Shown: positions 25,356 through 34,348 of the stretch, piece by piece | How positions within the stretch are numbered: the stretch's first letter is position 1 | Layout of the letters: the number at the start of each line of letters is the position of its first letter | DNA from: CALCHA01 sp035548175 | Lineage (GTDB): Bacteria > Planctomycetota > Phycisphaerae > WQYP01 | Direction of reading: 5' to 3' | DNA: 64,000 nucleotides | Assembly (NCBI GenBank): GCA_035548175.1 | Contig: DASZTO010000023.1 | Span: 1-64,000, forward strand | Program-made: the position numbers and the translations under genes | Notes under the pieces: generated by a model | Seen by the model: only the letters and a program-made list of their open reading frames with translations | Told to the model about the DNA's origin: nothing | The model's database searches: none

Positions 25356-26399
25356 TCAGCTACGCGCACGACGGCGCAACAGCAGGATCGTGCCGATGCC
25401 TAAGATCGATACTGACGCGGGTTCGGGAACCAGCGATGCCTGCGCGGCGATCGCGACTGCACCAATGTCAATACGACCGTAACCGAACTCATCGTCGTAT
25501 CCGGGGGCGCCTAGGTCGACTGACGTATCGATGAGCATTTGTTCCACTTGGTCGGGGGTGAGATTGGGGTTGATGGACCATGCCAGTGCGGCGGCACCGG
25601 AAGCAAAGGCTGCGGAAAAAGAAGTACCGGAGGCGAGGCCCATGGCGTCGGTGCCAGCCGCATTCAGGCCATCTTCGACGAGAATGTTGGATGCCGGGGC
25701 GCTGAGGGTGACAAAAGGGCCGAAAGTGCTGCCGACGGTAGGATCCGTGGTAGATACCCATCGCTGGTCGTTTTCGTCGGTTCCTGCTACGAAGATGATA
25801 TCTGAGAAGGAGGTCATTGTGCTGCCTTCGTTCGTGTTTCCGGCGGCGACAAATGTAAGGGCACCCTTGGATTTGGCGTAAGCGGCGGCAGACTCGAGAC
25901 CGTCATACGAGCTCAATTGAAGGGACACATTGATAACCTTTGCGCCGGAGTCAGCGGCCAATCGGACCGCATTGGCTACGCCACTGGGGTCAACAGGATT
26001 GCCTTGGGAGTTGGTGGCGGTAATGGGGAGAATGGAAAAATTTCCGACGCCAGTCCCTCCAATGGAGTTGTTGATTCCCATTGCGGCAACCGAGGCTACC
26101 CACGTGCCATGGTGGACTTCGGTCCCGTCCATTTGTGTGTAGCCGGTGTCGGCGAGAGCGTCCGCCGGAGTCGGAAGAACGCGGCCGGCCAAATCAGGTG
26201 AATCTGCGCGAACGCCCGTATCGAGGACCGCGATGGTGACTGAAGGAGAACCTGCGGAAATGCCCCACGCGGTCGGCAGGTTCAGTGTGGACGCGTACCA
26301 TTCGTAGGGGAGGTAATAGGGGTCGTCCGGAGTGAATGCGGCGGCGAGGCTATGGGATGAGAGTACACCGATAGCTGCAACGGCAATGAACTTGAGCAT
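25356..26399 (-). CDS. Secreted S8 (subtilisin) peptidase with PEP-CTERM tail
   Basis: A 347-residue protein with a signal peptide (1 to about 21), then a subtilase domain with the complete triad: D60 (VLDTGV), H97 (HHGTWVAS) and S260 (SGTSFSA). The oxyanion Asn188 lies in AAGNTN. The protein ends in a PEP-CTERM sorting signal: VPEPAS, a hydrophobic stretch, then RRRARS. Such tails direct exosortase-dependent attachment or export; no exosortase gene is in the window. The ATG at 26399 is used because GGAGG lies just upstream; the frame before it reads through the terminator of the neighbouring gene. Confidence 0.93.
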   Translation of the reverse strand: MLKFIAVAAIGVLSSHSLAAAFTPDDPYYLPYEWYASTLNLPTAWGISAGSPSVTIAVLDTGVRADSPDLAGRVLPTPADALADTGYTQMDGTEVHHGTWVASVAAMGINNSIGGTGVGNFSILPITATNSQGNPVDPSGVANAVRLAADSGAKVINVSLQLSSYDGLESAAAYAKSKGALTFVAAGNTNEGSTMTSFSDIIFVAGTDENDQRWVSTTDPTVGSTFGPFVTLSAPASNILVEDGLNAAGTDAMGLASGTSFSAAFASGAAALAWSINPNLTPDQVEQMLIDTSVDLGAPGYDDEFGYGRIDIGAVAIAAQASLVPEPASVSILGIGTILLLRRRARS

Positions 26400-26440
26400 G
26401 AGGTTCCTCCGGACGCCAATCCGATAAGATGATGATTCCG

Positions 26441-26480
26441 GAAAACGAGCGAGGCCGCACAGGATGTGCAGCCTCGCTCG
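26441..26480 (-). terminator. Intrinsic terminator after the small PEP-CTERM gene
   Basis: A perfect 10-base stem (26446-26455 with 26471-26480) carries an inner GCAC/GTGC stem and a five-base loop. Read on the minus strand it is followed by TTTTC. It lies 22 bases past the stop of the gene ending at 26503 and separates it from the peptidase gene. Confidence 0.8.
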
Positions 26481-26502
26481 AAATTCAAATTGTGGTGCTT
26501 GT

Positions 26503-27228
26503 TTAGCAAGCTTTGCGGCGACGAGCCAGCAAACCAAGGCCACCGATCGCAAGGATACCCAGGCTTGCGGGTTCGGGAGTGGGAGCACCGGAGGTCACCA
26601 CGAAACCATTGGGGGCACCGATAGTGCCGTTGCTAGCATTAAAGGTGGAACCGTTTTCGGTCCACAGCGGGTTCTTATTGAGGGCCGTGGAGGTGCCCAA
26701 CGAGAGATTGATGGTCGTCGAGCCGCCGGCGCCCAAAGAAGTGACGGTAAAGGTACCGGAGCCGATCAGAATATTATTGCCAGCGACTGAGCTAGCCGCC
26801 AGATACTGAATGGCCGTGGCATCCGTGTTGGACGGAGGATTGGTCAGCCCCCCCACATCGGTATCGCCATCCCCATCGATATCATGCTGGGTGCCGCTGC
26901 TGAATGCCCCGGTGGCAAACGTCGCATTGTTCGTTTGCGTGAGATTGCCAAGGATGGGGCCGGTGGACAAGAGATTTGCCACCCCGCTTTGAAAACCGTC
27001 GTTGGAACTGGTACCGGTCGACATCGTGGCAAAGATGTTGAAGCCAATCACGTCGCCCGCCTGCACCTGGATAGACTTGGCAGTATTGCTGCCGCCGAGC
27101 GCCGAGCCATTAAGCGTCGTCGCTTCGAGATCATAGATTAGGGCTGCGTGGGCGCTGGAGAGCATGCCTGGGAGGAAGAATGCCGCGGAGCACGCGACGG
27201 CCCCCGCGATGAAGCGATTGATCTGCAT
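26503..27228 (-). CDS. Secreted PEP-CTERM protein
   Basis: A 241-residue exported protein with a signal peptide (1 to about 29, ending SAHA) and a Thr/Ser/Asn/Gly-rich body. The body is probably all beta and related in style to cohesin-like or extracellular adhesion domains (IQVQAGDVIGFNIFATMSTG). The PEP-CTERM tail is TPEPASLGILAIGGLGLLARRRKAC, with the proline-glutamate motif, hydrophobic span and basic end. It contains an Asp-rich DIDGDGDTDVGG loop that could bind calcium. Function unknown. AAGGG lies upstream of the ATG at 27228, and a terminator follows the stop. Confidence 0.85.
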   Translation of the reverse strand: MQINRFIAGAVACSAAFFLPGMLSSAHAALIYDLEATTLNGSALGGSNTAKSIQVQAGDVIGFNIFATMSTGTSSNDGFQSGVANLLSTGPILGNLTQTNNATFATGAFSSGTQHDIDGDGDTDVGGLTNPPSNTDATAIQYLAASSVAGNNILIGSGTFTVTSLGAGGSTTINLSLGTSTALNKNPLWTENGSTFNASNGTIGAPNGFVVTSGAPTPEPASLGILAIGGLGLLARRRKAC

Positions 27229-27261
27229 TGAGTTACCCTTTCTAAAAAGAATCTTTTCAAG

Positions 27262-27271
27262 CTTGTACAAG
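27262..27271. promoter_or_regulatory. CTTGTACAAG palindrome upstream of small PEP-CTERM gene
   Basis: A perfect 10-base palindrome about 35 bases before the ATG at 27228, inside an A/T-rich stretch where the promoter must lie. It is the size and place of a repressor operator; the regulator is unknown. Confidence 0.35.
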
Positions 27272-27417
27272 GTGGTGAATTTTGCTGAGACGGCCCGTTG
27301 CACTTTGGCTCCAAGAAGGACCGACACAGCCAGTCAGTATTTCATCTCATACCAACATGATCCTCCATCTACGTCAAGCCTACAACATCATCAACATCGA
27401 AAATTCAAGCATTCCGA

Positions 27418-30400
27418 TCACCGGGGACGCCGGCGGCGAATCAGCAGGGCGACGCCTGCCGCACCCAAGATGCCCAAGGAGGCCGGTTCAGGCACAGGCG
27501 CGGCGACTTTCACGTCACCAATCGCTTCAAGGCCAGACAGGTTCTCAGCACCAAAGGGTTGTGCAAGCACGAACTGCGAGGCCAGCGTTCCGCTCTGTGC
27601 GGCGAAAGCGTTGTCGAGCAGGAAGTAGTCCGTGCTATCAATAACACCGTTCCCATCGAAGTCGCCGTTGATCCATCCAGAGAGATGATTGGCGAAGCCG
27701 TTGTTGATAAGGAAGAAGTCGGTTGGATCGATCTTTCCAGAGAGGTCGGCGTCGCCGAAGTAAGTGTACTTCACCAGGGTGTCGTTCAAGGCGACCGTCT
27801 TACCCTCGAATGACGTGTAAATGGCATTTCCGGCTGCGGAGGTCGTACCATCGCCGACACCAACGGTGGCATCGTTGTTCTGGATCATTCCGACCGCGAA
27901 CACGGGGTTAGAGGCATCAAGCGTCTGGGCCTTGGAACTGGTGATGCCGTTTCCAGCGAACAGAGTTCCGTTGATGTTGAGACCCTGCTTGATCTGGTTA
28001 GCAACCGTCCGGGCCTGCGTTTGGGCCGCCGCACCACCACCGGTGGTCGGCGCGGAGATGACCAAGGAGTTGTCGCCAAGATCCAACTTACCAGTCCACG
28101 CATTGCTTGCGCCGGCAATGTTGAGCTTGCCGACCACGCTGGTGCTCGTGGCGGTGTTTGGCGTAGCAGTTTGTTTGACAGTGACCTGGCCATTGATATT
28201 GAGATTGCTCAGCTTCATTGAGTCAACGGTGACGTTGGAGCCAGTATCCGCCAGGAGGGTATCCGTACCGGTCGATCCAGTATTGGTCACAGCGTGGATT
28301 GTTTGCGTACCGGTGAACCGTAGAGTGCCGGCCTGAATGTTGGTGGCACCGTTGTAAGTGAGAGCACCGGTCAGGGTGGTGGTGCCGCTGCCAGCTTTGT
28401 TAAAGCCGCCATCTCCAGCCGTACCAGCGAGGTTCGCTCCGATGGTCACTGTGTTGCCGTTGTCATTGAACTTACCGCCGCCGGTGCCGAGGTTCACGGA
28501 GAGGCCGGCGAGGGCTGGGAGGAAGGTGGCGCTGCTACCACCGGCGGTGATGGTGCCGCCGTTCCAGTTGAGGGTTGAAGCGGCGGAGGAAGTCTTGGTG
28601 AAGGCCATGGTGGTCAGGTTGCCGCCGGCGAGGTTGATCGTGGAGCCGGAGGCGCCGCCGGACAGGAGGTTGAAGGTGCCGGAGTTGGTGTTGACCGAAC
28701 CACCGAGCTCGTTGAAGGAGATGGCCTGGGCGGCCGCACCGCCGAGGACAATATTGGCGACGCTGAGGTTGGCACTGTCGCGGACGGTGAAGGAGTCGGC
28801 GGTGGTGAAGGTGGGACTGCCAACCGTCAAGGTGGCGTTGCTGGCCTGGAACTGGGCAAGGCTGGCGAGGATCACGTTGCCGCGATCGATGGTGGCGGTG
28901 GTGCCGCCGCTGAGGTTCTGGGTGTTGGACAAGGTGAGCGAGCCGGTGCCGGAGATGCCGGCGACGTAGCTGCCGGACTGGACGGTGACGGGCCCGGAGA
29001 TGGTGCCGTTGCCGGTGGGGACATCTTCGAACTCGCCGGTGACATTGGTGAAGACATTTCCTGCGACAGCGACGCCATCGGCGATTTGCAGGCCATTGTT
29101 GGAGCTGACGATGATAGTGCCGTTGTCGAGGGTACCGGAAGCCCCGGCGACGACCGCACCACTGGAGATGGTGAGGGAGCCGTAGACGTTGTTGCCAGAG
29201 AAGGTCTGGGTTCCGGTGCCGGTCTTGACGAGGTTGATTTTGCCGGAGCCATTAGCGACGCCCCCGCTGAAGTTGCCGCTGGCGTTGTTATTGCCGAAGG
29301 TGAGGGTGATGGTACCGGTGGAATTCTGCTGGATGGTACCGCCGCCGCTGAGGGAGGTGATCTGGTTGAGGCTCTGGTTGTTGATATCAAGACGCGCGCC
29401 GGAGGCGACCGTGAGGGGGGCGTTTCCGCTGCCCAGGGGGCTGAAGGAGCCCGATCCCAGGACGAGATCGCCGGCGGCGACGGTGGTGCCGCCGTTGTAG
29501 GAATCATCTTGGGCCAGGGTGAGGGTGCCTTGACCGAGCTTGGTGAGACCGCCGTCGGTGCCGCCGCCATTGTCGAGTGCGTGGCCGAGCGTAGCGGCGA
29601 CGACGGTGGTGTTGTCGACACTGATGAAGGCGCCGCCGGCGAGGACGCGGAGCAGGGTATTGCCGGTGGAGGTATCAAAGATACGACCGGAGGCGGTGGC
29701 GACGAGGGTACCGCCATTGAAGAAGAAGCGGGCCTGCTGGCTGTCGCTGCCAATTTGCTGGCGTACGGAGGCGAGCTTGAGGACGCCACCGGTGTTGAGG
29801 TTCAGGACGGAATTGGCATAGCCGGAGACAAAGGTGTTAAAGGTAGAACCCTGCATGTTGAGGGTGGAGGTACCGATGTCGACGGTGCCGCCGGTGATGT
29901 TGAGGGTTTGCGGGAGCGAGAAGTTGGGATCGCCAGCGCCGCCGGTGCCGAGGATGAGTCCATCGCCGGAGGCGGCGGTGGTGGACATGCTGGCGCCGTT
30001 GATGACGCTGACGAAGGCGTTGGAACCGGTGCCGATGCGGATAGCTCCGCCGGTGGTTGCGCCGGAGGTCAGGAGCTGCAGCTTGCCGGTGCCGGAGAAG
30101 ATGATGTCGCCCTCGCTGAGGTTGGCGACGTTGGCGGTGCCGGTGTTGGTGCCGGTGAGGGTCAGGGTACCGAAGTCGCTGGCGACACCCATCTGGTAGA
30201 CGGTGGTGCCGGTGGCGGTGATGGCGCCGGTGAGGGTGGCGGAGGCTGCCGCGGAGGTTTGCGTGTCGAAGTTGACGGCATCGACGGCACCGCCGCTCAT
30301 GTTGATGACGTTATTGGCGACCAGCCCGTTGATGACGTGGACTTGACCGCTGCCGCTGGTAGTGATGGCGGTGGGGATGGAAGTTCCGCTGGCCTGGCCT

Positions 30401-33400
30401 TGAGGATTCAGGACGATCGAGCCGGCGGTGATGAAAGTTCCGCCGGTATAGCTGTTGAGGTTGGTCATGTTGAGCTCGCCGCCGCCGGATTTGACGAGGG
30501 CGAGGAGGCCCTTGCCGGAGGTCTCGGCGACGCGGCCATCGAAGGTGCGGTTGGCGCCAGAGTTGATAGTGATGGTGGTGTTGCCGGCAGCGAGGTTGGT
30601 GATGACGCCGGTGCCGGTGATGCCGCCGAAGGTGGCGGCGAGGCCGTTCACATCGACCTGGCTGGAGCCGACGATATTGACCAAGCCGGTGCCGAGAGCT
30701 CCGGTATTGCCCATTTGAACAACGCCGGAGGAGATGGTGGTACCGCCCGAGTAGGTGTTGGTGCCGTTGAGAACGAGGGTGCCGACGCCGGCTTGAACGA
30801 CCGAGCCGGAACCGGAGATTGCGTTTGCGATAGTGATGTTATCGGAGCGATTGAACTTGAGGATACCGCTATCGGTGATGGAGCCCGTAGCACCGATGTT
30901 GCCGGTAGTTCCACCATTACCCACCTGGAGGGTACCCGAGGAAATGATGGTGGCACCGAGGGTGTTGGTGCCGGTGAGGACGGCCGTACCGGGACCGATC
31001 TTGGTAAGGGTATTGGATCCGCCGGAAATGTTGCCGGAGATGGTGAGGGTGTCGCTGGAGTTATTGACGTTGAGTTGGAGGCCGCCGGCGGCGGTGAAGT
31101 TCGCGGAGATTGTTTGTGCTCCGCCGAGGTCGTTGATTTGAGCGTTGACGCCGGCGGCATCAAGGGTGAGTGCGCCCGAGCCGTTGGTGATGTTGTAGGA
31201 AGCGCCGCTGAGGTTCATGAAGCCGACACTGATGGCACCGTCCACTTTCACGGTGGTGCTACCGGCGCCGGCGAAGTTGGCGGTGTCATACTGGTTATGG
31301 GGGATGCGATCGCCGGGGCGGAGAGGAGAGGTCTGAACAGCGGTCCAGTTGGTCTGCTCGGTGAGGTTCCAGCTCTGGTCGGTGCCGATCCAGGCGGAAG
31401 TGATGGCCGGCGAAACGATGGTGAGAAGCAGGCTATTTCCACTGACGGAGAAGGCGTAGGTGTTGGCACCTGCGGGATTGAGGATGCTGGCGGTGGAGAA
31501 CTTACCAGCGACGGCGTTGATGGCCGCAGAGGAGCCGGCGGTGAGGACGGTGAAGACGCCGCCACCGAAGAAGGGCGTGGTGGCGCCTGGGGTGTAGACA
31601 TTCATTTTGGCGGTCGAATCGGCGAAAGCGAAGGAGGCGGCTTTGAGGAGGTCGCCGGGCTCGTAATTAAGGACCGCACCGGAAGAGAAGGTGACCTTAC
31701 CGGTGACAGTGAGGGTGCCAATGTTGGCGGCGCCGCTGTTGGGATCAAGGGAGACGCCGTCGCCGGGGGCGATGAAGCCGCCGGTTTTGACGAGGACGTT
31801 GCCGGCGATAGAGCCGCTGCCGCCGAGAATACCGCTGGATTCGACGGCGACGTTACCCGTGCCAGTGCCCGAGCCGGTGGTGTTGGACACCTGGAGGGTG
31901 CCGGACTTGACGTCGGTCAGCCCGGTATAGGTATTGGCCCCGGCAAAGATGACCGTGCCATTTCCGTTGACGGTGGTGTGGGTGACGAGGGTTTGACCGG
32001 GGCGGGAGGTGGCATCGGTAGCGCCCATGCCGATGTTGATGCCGCCGACACCGCTGATGGTGCCGGAGATAGCGAAGGAGTCGCCGGTGACGGCCGCGAG
32101 CGTGCCGCCGGCGCCGTTGAGAGTGACGTTTTTGGAGGTGCCGCTGAACGTGCCGTCACTGGTGTATTGGAGGTTGATGAGGCTCAGGACGTTGCCGCCA
32201 TCCATGACGAGGTTGGAGTTGGTGTTGGAGCTGAGACCTCGGAGGTTGCCGATTTCGAGGGTGCCTTCACCGACGATGGTGTTGCCGGCGTAGTTGTTGG
32301 TGCCGTTCATAAGGACGGTACCGGCACCATCCTTGGTGACCGTTCCCGCGCCGGTGGAGGTAATGCCGACGTTGAAGACGAGGAAGCCCTGGGTGTTGTT
32401 CTGCCACAGGGTCAGATCGCCGTTGGCGCGGGGACCAGTGTTGTTGATGGTTGTGTCATCGGTGATGAAGACGTCTTCAGCGCCGACGTTGGGGGTGACG
32501 AGGATTTCGTTGAAGCTGACGACGTTGGTGTTGCGGACGACGAAGACGGGGCCGTTGTTGCCATCGCGACCGACCTGGTAGCCGCCCTGGGGGGAGTTAA
32601 AGCGGAGGATGTCGATGGTGGGATTTTCGGTGTTGGACCGGAAGAGACCGGAGACGGAGCCGACGTCCAGGCGGTTCTGGCCGGGGCCGTTGAAGCGCTG
32701 GGCGCCGGAGCTGGTGGTACCGACAAGCCAGAAGCCGCTGATGGAATCGCCGCCGACGATATTGCCCGAATCGCTGTCGACGGTGGCGGCGTCGGTGAGG
32801 CCCCAGGTTGCGTAGTAGGTGCTGCCGGTGGTGCCGGAGGAGATGTTGGTTCCGAAGGCCGGCGTATAGGTGCTGCCGGGCATGAAACGGACAGAGGCGC
32901 CGGTGGCGCGGGTGACGGCATTGAGGCTGATGGTGCCGCCGCCGGCGTCGAGGGTGGAGAAACCCTGGTTGAAGGTGGTGCTGGCGAAGGTCTGAGAGGT
33001 TCCATTGAGCTTGAGGGTGCCGCCGTTCATGACGAGGGCGGAAGCGGAGTTGATGGAACCGGTAACCTGAAGGGTTCCGCCGCCAATGGTGGTGGCGCCG
33101 GTGTAGGTTTCCGCATTGCTGAGGGTGAGGGTACCCGCGCCGTACTTGGTGACGCCGTTGGCGCCGCTGATGACGCCGGAGAGGGTGGTGTTGCCGGCGC
33201 CGCGGACAGTGAGGGAGCCGCCGGTGGTATCGATGGTGCCGCTGGCGGTGAGGGTGGTGCCCTGAGCGACGTGCCATTCCTGGGCGGCGCTCAAGACGAC
33301 GGGGAGTGCCAGGCTGAGGTTCTGGCTGGCCAAAGACATATCGATGCCGCCAGCGCCGAGGGTAAGGGCGTTGGTATCGGTGATGGAGATCGCGCCAGCC

Positions 33401-33711
33401 GGATCGAGGAGCTGGAGGCCGGTGACATTGACGGCGGCTCCGAGCGTTTGTGCGGTGTTGGCGGCTTGGACGGTATTGTCGAAGACGAGCGTATCGGCGG
33501 AGGTGGGTGCCTGCGCGGGAACCCAGCTGGCAGCCTGGCTCAGGGGGGTGGTGTTATTCGCTTTTGTGAGGATAGCGCCGTAGCTATTGGCAATCATCGA
33601 AGAAAGACCTGCGCCGGCGACGGCCATGGTCAGAAGGTTGACCTTCCAACGCTGATGCGAATTTTTCGCTGTGAACTGGCCGCTACGTTCCCCGCCTTTG
33701 AGACTCATCAT
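27418..33711 (-). CDS. Giant beta-strand-repeat (PATR) PEP-CTERM surface protein
   Basis: A 2,097-residue protein that begins with a long signal region (KVNLLTMAVAGAGLSSMIANSYGA, about 22-45). The body is almost entirely autotransporter-associated beta-strand repeats (Pfam PATR): units like NTYTGLTDVKSGTLQVSN, NTYSGGTTISSGVVQMGN, DSYNGGTTVAAGDLVLGS and LTYNGATNIQAGTLRFTG recur at least eight times. Near the C-terminus are two EF-hand/dockerin-like Ca loops (DADLSGKIDPTDF and DFDGNGVIDSTDYF), then the PEP-CTERM tail VPEPASLG...RRRRPR. There is no outer-membrane beta barrel, so it is not a true autotransporter; it probably forms a long beta-helix at the surface, sorted by an exosortase. GGAGGAAGG precedes the ATG at 33711. 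Confidence 0.92.
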   Translation of the reverse strand: MMSLKGGERSGQFTAKNSHQRWKVNLLTMAVAGAGLSSMIANSYGAILTKANNTTPLSQAASWVPAQAPTSADTLVFDNTVQAANTAQTLGAAVNVTGLQLLDPAGAISITDTNALTLGAGGIDMSLASQNLSLALPVVLSAAQEWHVAQGTTLTASGTIDTTGGSLTVRGAGNTTLSGVISGANGVTKYGAGTLTLSNAETYTGATTIGGGTLQVTGSINSASALVMNGGTLKLNGTSQTFASTTFNQGFSTLDAGGGTISLNAVTRATGASVRFMPGSTYTPAFGTNISSGTTGSTYYATWGLTDAATVDSDSGNIVGGDSISGFWLVGTTSSGAQRFNGPGQNRLDVGSVSGLFRSNTENPTIDILRFNSPQGGYQVGRDGNNGPVFVVRNTNVVSFNEILVTPNVGAEDVFITDDTTINNTGPRANGDLTLWQNNTQGFLVFNVGITSTGAGTVTKDGAGTVLMNGTNNYAGNTIVGEGTLEIGNLRGLSSNTNSNLVMDGGNVLSLINLQYTSDGTFSGTSKNVTLNGAGGTLAAVTGDSFAISGTISGVGGINIGMGATDATSRPGQTLVTHTTVNGNGTVIFAGANTYTGLTDVKSGTLQVSNTTGSGTGTGNVAVESSGILGGSGSIAGNVLVKTGGFIAPGDGVSLDPNSGAANIGTLTVTGKVTFSSGAVLNYEPGDLLKAASFAFADSTAKMNVYTPGATTPFFGGGVFTVLTAGSSAAINAVAGKFSTASILNPAGANTYAFSVSGNSLLLTIVSPAITSAWIGTDQSWNLTEQTNWTAVQTSPLRPGDRIPHNQYDTANFAGAGSTTVKVDGAISVGFMNLSGASYNITNGSGALTLDAAGVNAQINDLGGAQTISANFTAAGGLQLNVNNSSDTLTISGNISGGSNTLTKIGPGTAVLTGTNTLGATIISSGTLQVGNGGTTGNIGATGSITDSGILKFNRSDNITIANAISGSGSVVQAGVGTLVLNGTNTYSGGTTISSGVVQMGNTGALGTGLVNIVGSSQVDVNGLAATFGGITGTGVITNLAAGNTTITINSGANRTFDGRVAETSGKGLLALVKSGGGELNMTNLNSYTGGTFITAGSIVLNPQGQASGTSIPTAITTSGSGQVHVINGLVANNVINMSGGAVDAVNFDTQTSAAASATLTGAITATGTTVYQMGVASDFGTLTLTGTNTGTANVANLSEGDIIFSGTGKLQLLTSGATTGGAIRIGTGSNAFVSVINGASMSTTAASGDGLILGTGGAGDPNFSLPQTLNITGGTVDIGTSTLNMQGSTFNTFVSGYANSVLNLNTGGVLKLASVRQQIGSDSQQARFFFNGGTLVATASGRIFDTSTGNTLLRVLAGGAFISVDNTTVVAATLGHALDNGGGTDGGLTKLGQGTLTLAQDDSYNGGTTVAAGDLVLGSGSFSPLGSGNAPLTVASGARLDINNQSLNQITSLSGGGTIQQNSTGTITLTFGNNNASGNFSGGVANGSGKINLVKTGTGTQTFSGNNVYGSLTISSGAVVAGASGTLDNGTIIVSSNNGLQIADGVAVAGNVFTNVTGEFEDVPTGNGTISGPVTVQSGSYVAGISGTGSLTLSNTQNLSGGTTATIDRGNVILASLAQFQASNATLTVGSPTFTTADSFTVRDSANLSVANIVLGGAAAQAISFNELGGSVNTNSGTFNLLSGGASGSTINLAGGNLTTMAFTKTSSAASTLNWNGGTITAGGSSATFLPALAGLSVNLGTGGGKFNDNGNTVTIGANLAGTAGDGGFNKAGSGTTTLTGALTYNGATNIQAGTLRFTGTQTIHAVTNTGSTGTDTLLADTGSNVTVDSMKLSNLNINGQVTVKQTATPNTATSTSVVGKLNIAGASNAWTGKLDLGDNSLVISAPTTGGGAAAQTQARTVANQIKQGLNINGTLFAGNGITSSKAQTLDASNPVFAVGMIQNNDATVGVGDGTTSAAGNAIYTSFEGKTVALNDTLVKYTYFGDADLSGKIDPTDFFLINNGFANHLSGWINGDFDGNGVIDSTDYFLLDNAFAAQSGTLASQFVLAQPFGAENLSGLEAIGDVKVAAPVPEPASLGILGAAGVALLIRRRRPR

Positions 33712-33800
33712 GCCTTCCTCCGAAGAAGTGAACAGATATGGCCTGGATAAAGAAGTCCAAGAAATGCGCGGCCGAGATGATGGGAGCCGCAATTAGGTCA

Positions 33801-33828
33801 AACTTACCACGACTTTGAGTCCAGTCAA
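33801..33828 (-). promoter_or_regulatory. Candidate promoter of the giant PEP-CTERM gene
   Basis: On the minus strand TTGACT (33828-33823), 16 bases, then TAAGTT (33806-33801), about 90 bases before the ATG. The -35 is strong and the -10 weak. Confidence 0.35.
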
Positions 33829-34166
33829 CAAATTCTCTAAACACCGCCCATTGTTTGGGCCGATAGGGGGGTGCGACAGGCGTTTTGGCGGCAATGCGAA
33901 ATTTTGGCGGGGGGAACCTCGATGTTCTCGCCCCTTATGGAAAGGATGGCCGCTGCCTGATCGCACAACTCGTTCCGTCAAAAGGTCCCATCTGAACAAG
34001 GTAGATGTGAAGATGGGCAGATACAGCTTGACTTTAACCGACGGACTGGGAAGCTTTGAAGTGGTGGGGCGGATAATAACGGGGGTCGCGTGGACTCGCA
34101 ACGCCTTGAGTCGACAATTCGTTGCATTTTTTTACAGATTGCCTGCGGCTGCGGGTGGGCAAACCC

Positions 34167-34211
34167 CCCCTGATACCCCCTATGGCGCGTGTTGGCGCGG
34201 GTTATCAGGGG
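34167..34211. repeat. Two-tier inverted repeat
   Basis: CCCCTGATA (34167-34175) pairs with TATCAGGGG (34203-34211). Inside, CGCG/CGCG form a second stem. On the minus strand it lies about 140 bases past the stop of the glycosyltransferase gene and is followed by a short GGGTTT, so it could act as a terminator; a regulatory hairpin is the alternative. Confidence 0.6.
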
Positions 34212-34348
34212 AAGATGCCCCAAACTCTCGAAATTTTCTTCCCAAGTCCTATATTGCGCCACTTCCCAGATTAACATTTGGCAGATTCCGGACGGGGCTG
34301 GAAGGCGGATCGACGGGGATGGCTGGGGGGGCACTGCGCGCGATTTAG

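Larger units (their letters stand above)
33712..34348. other. Intergenic region, no gene recognised
   Basis: About 640 bases between two minus-strand genes. It is less GC-rich than the flanks. An open frame on the plus strand (33,815-34,348) has mixed composition and no recognisable motif, so it is not called. The region should hold the promoter of the giant gene at its left end, and a strong hairpin lies at 34,167-34,211. Confidence 0.55.

Noticed and set aside
29086..33750. A 1,554-codon open frame on the plus strand across the giant PEP-CTERM gene
   Set aside because: It is exactly antisense to the beta-repeat protein, is made almost wholly of Gly, Ala, Asp, Glu and Val, and has no domain. 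It results from the repeats and high GC content.
33815..34348. A 177-codon plus-strand open frame in the gap before the GT39-type gene
   Set aside because: It shows no protein family features, no ribosome-binding site and mixed composition; treated as non-coding.
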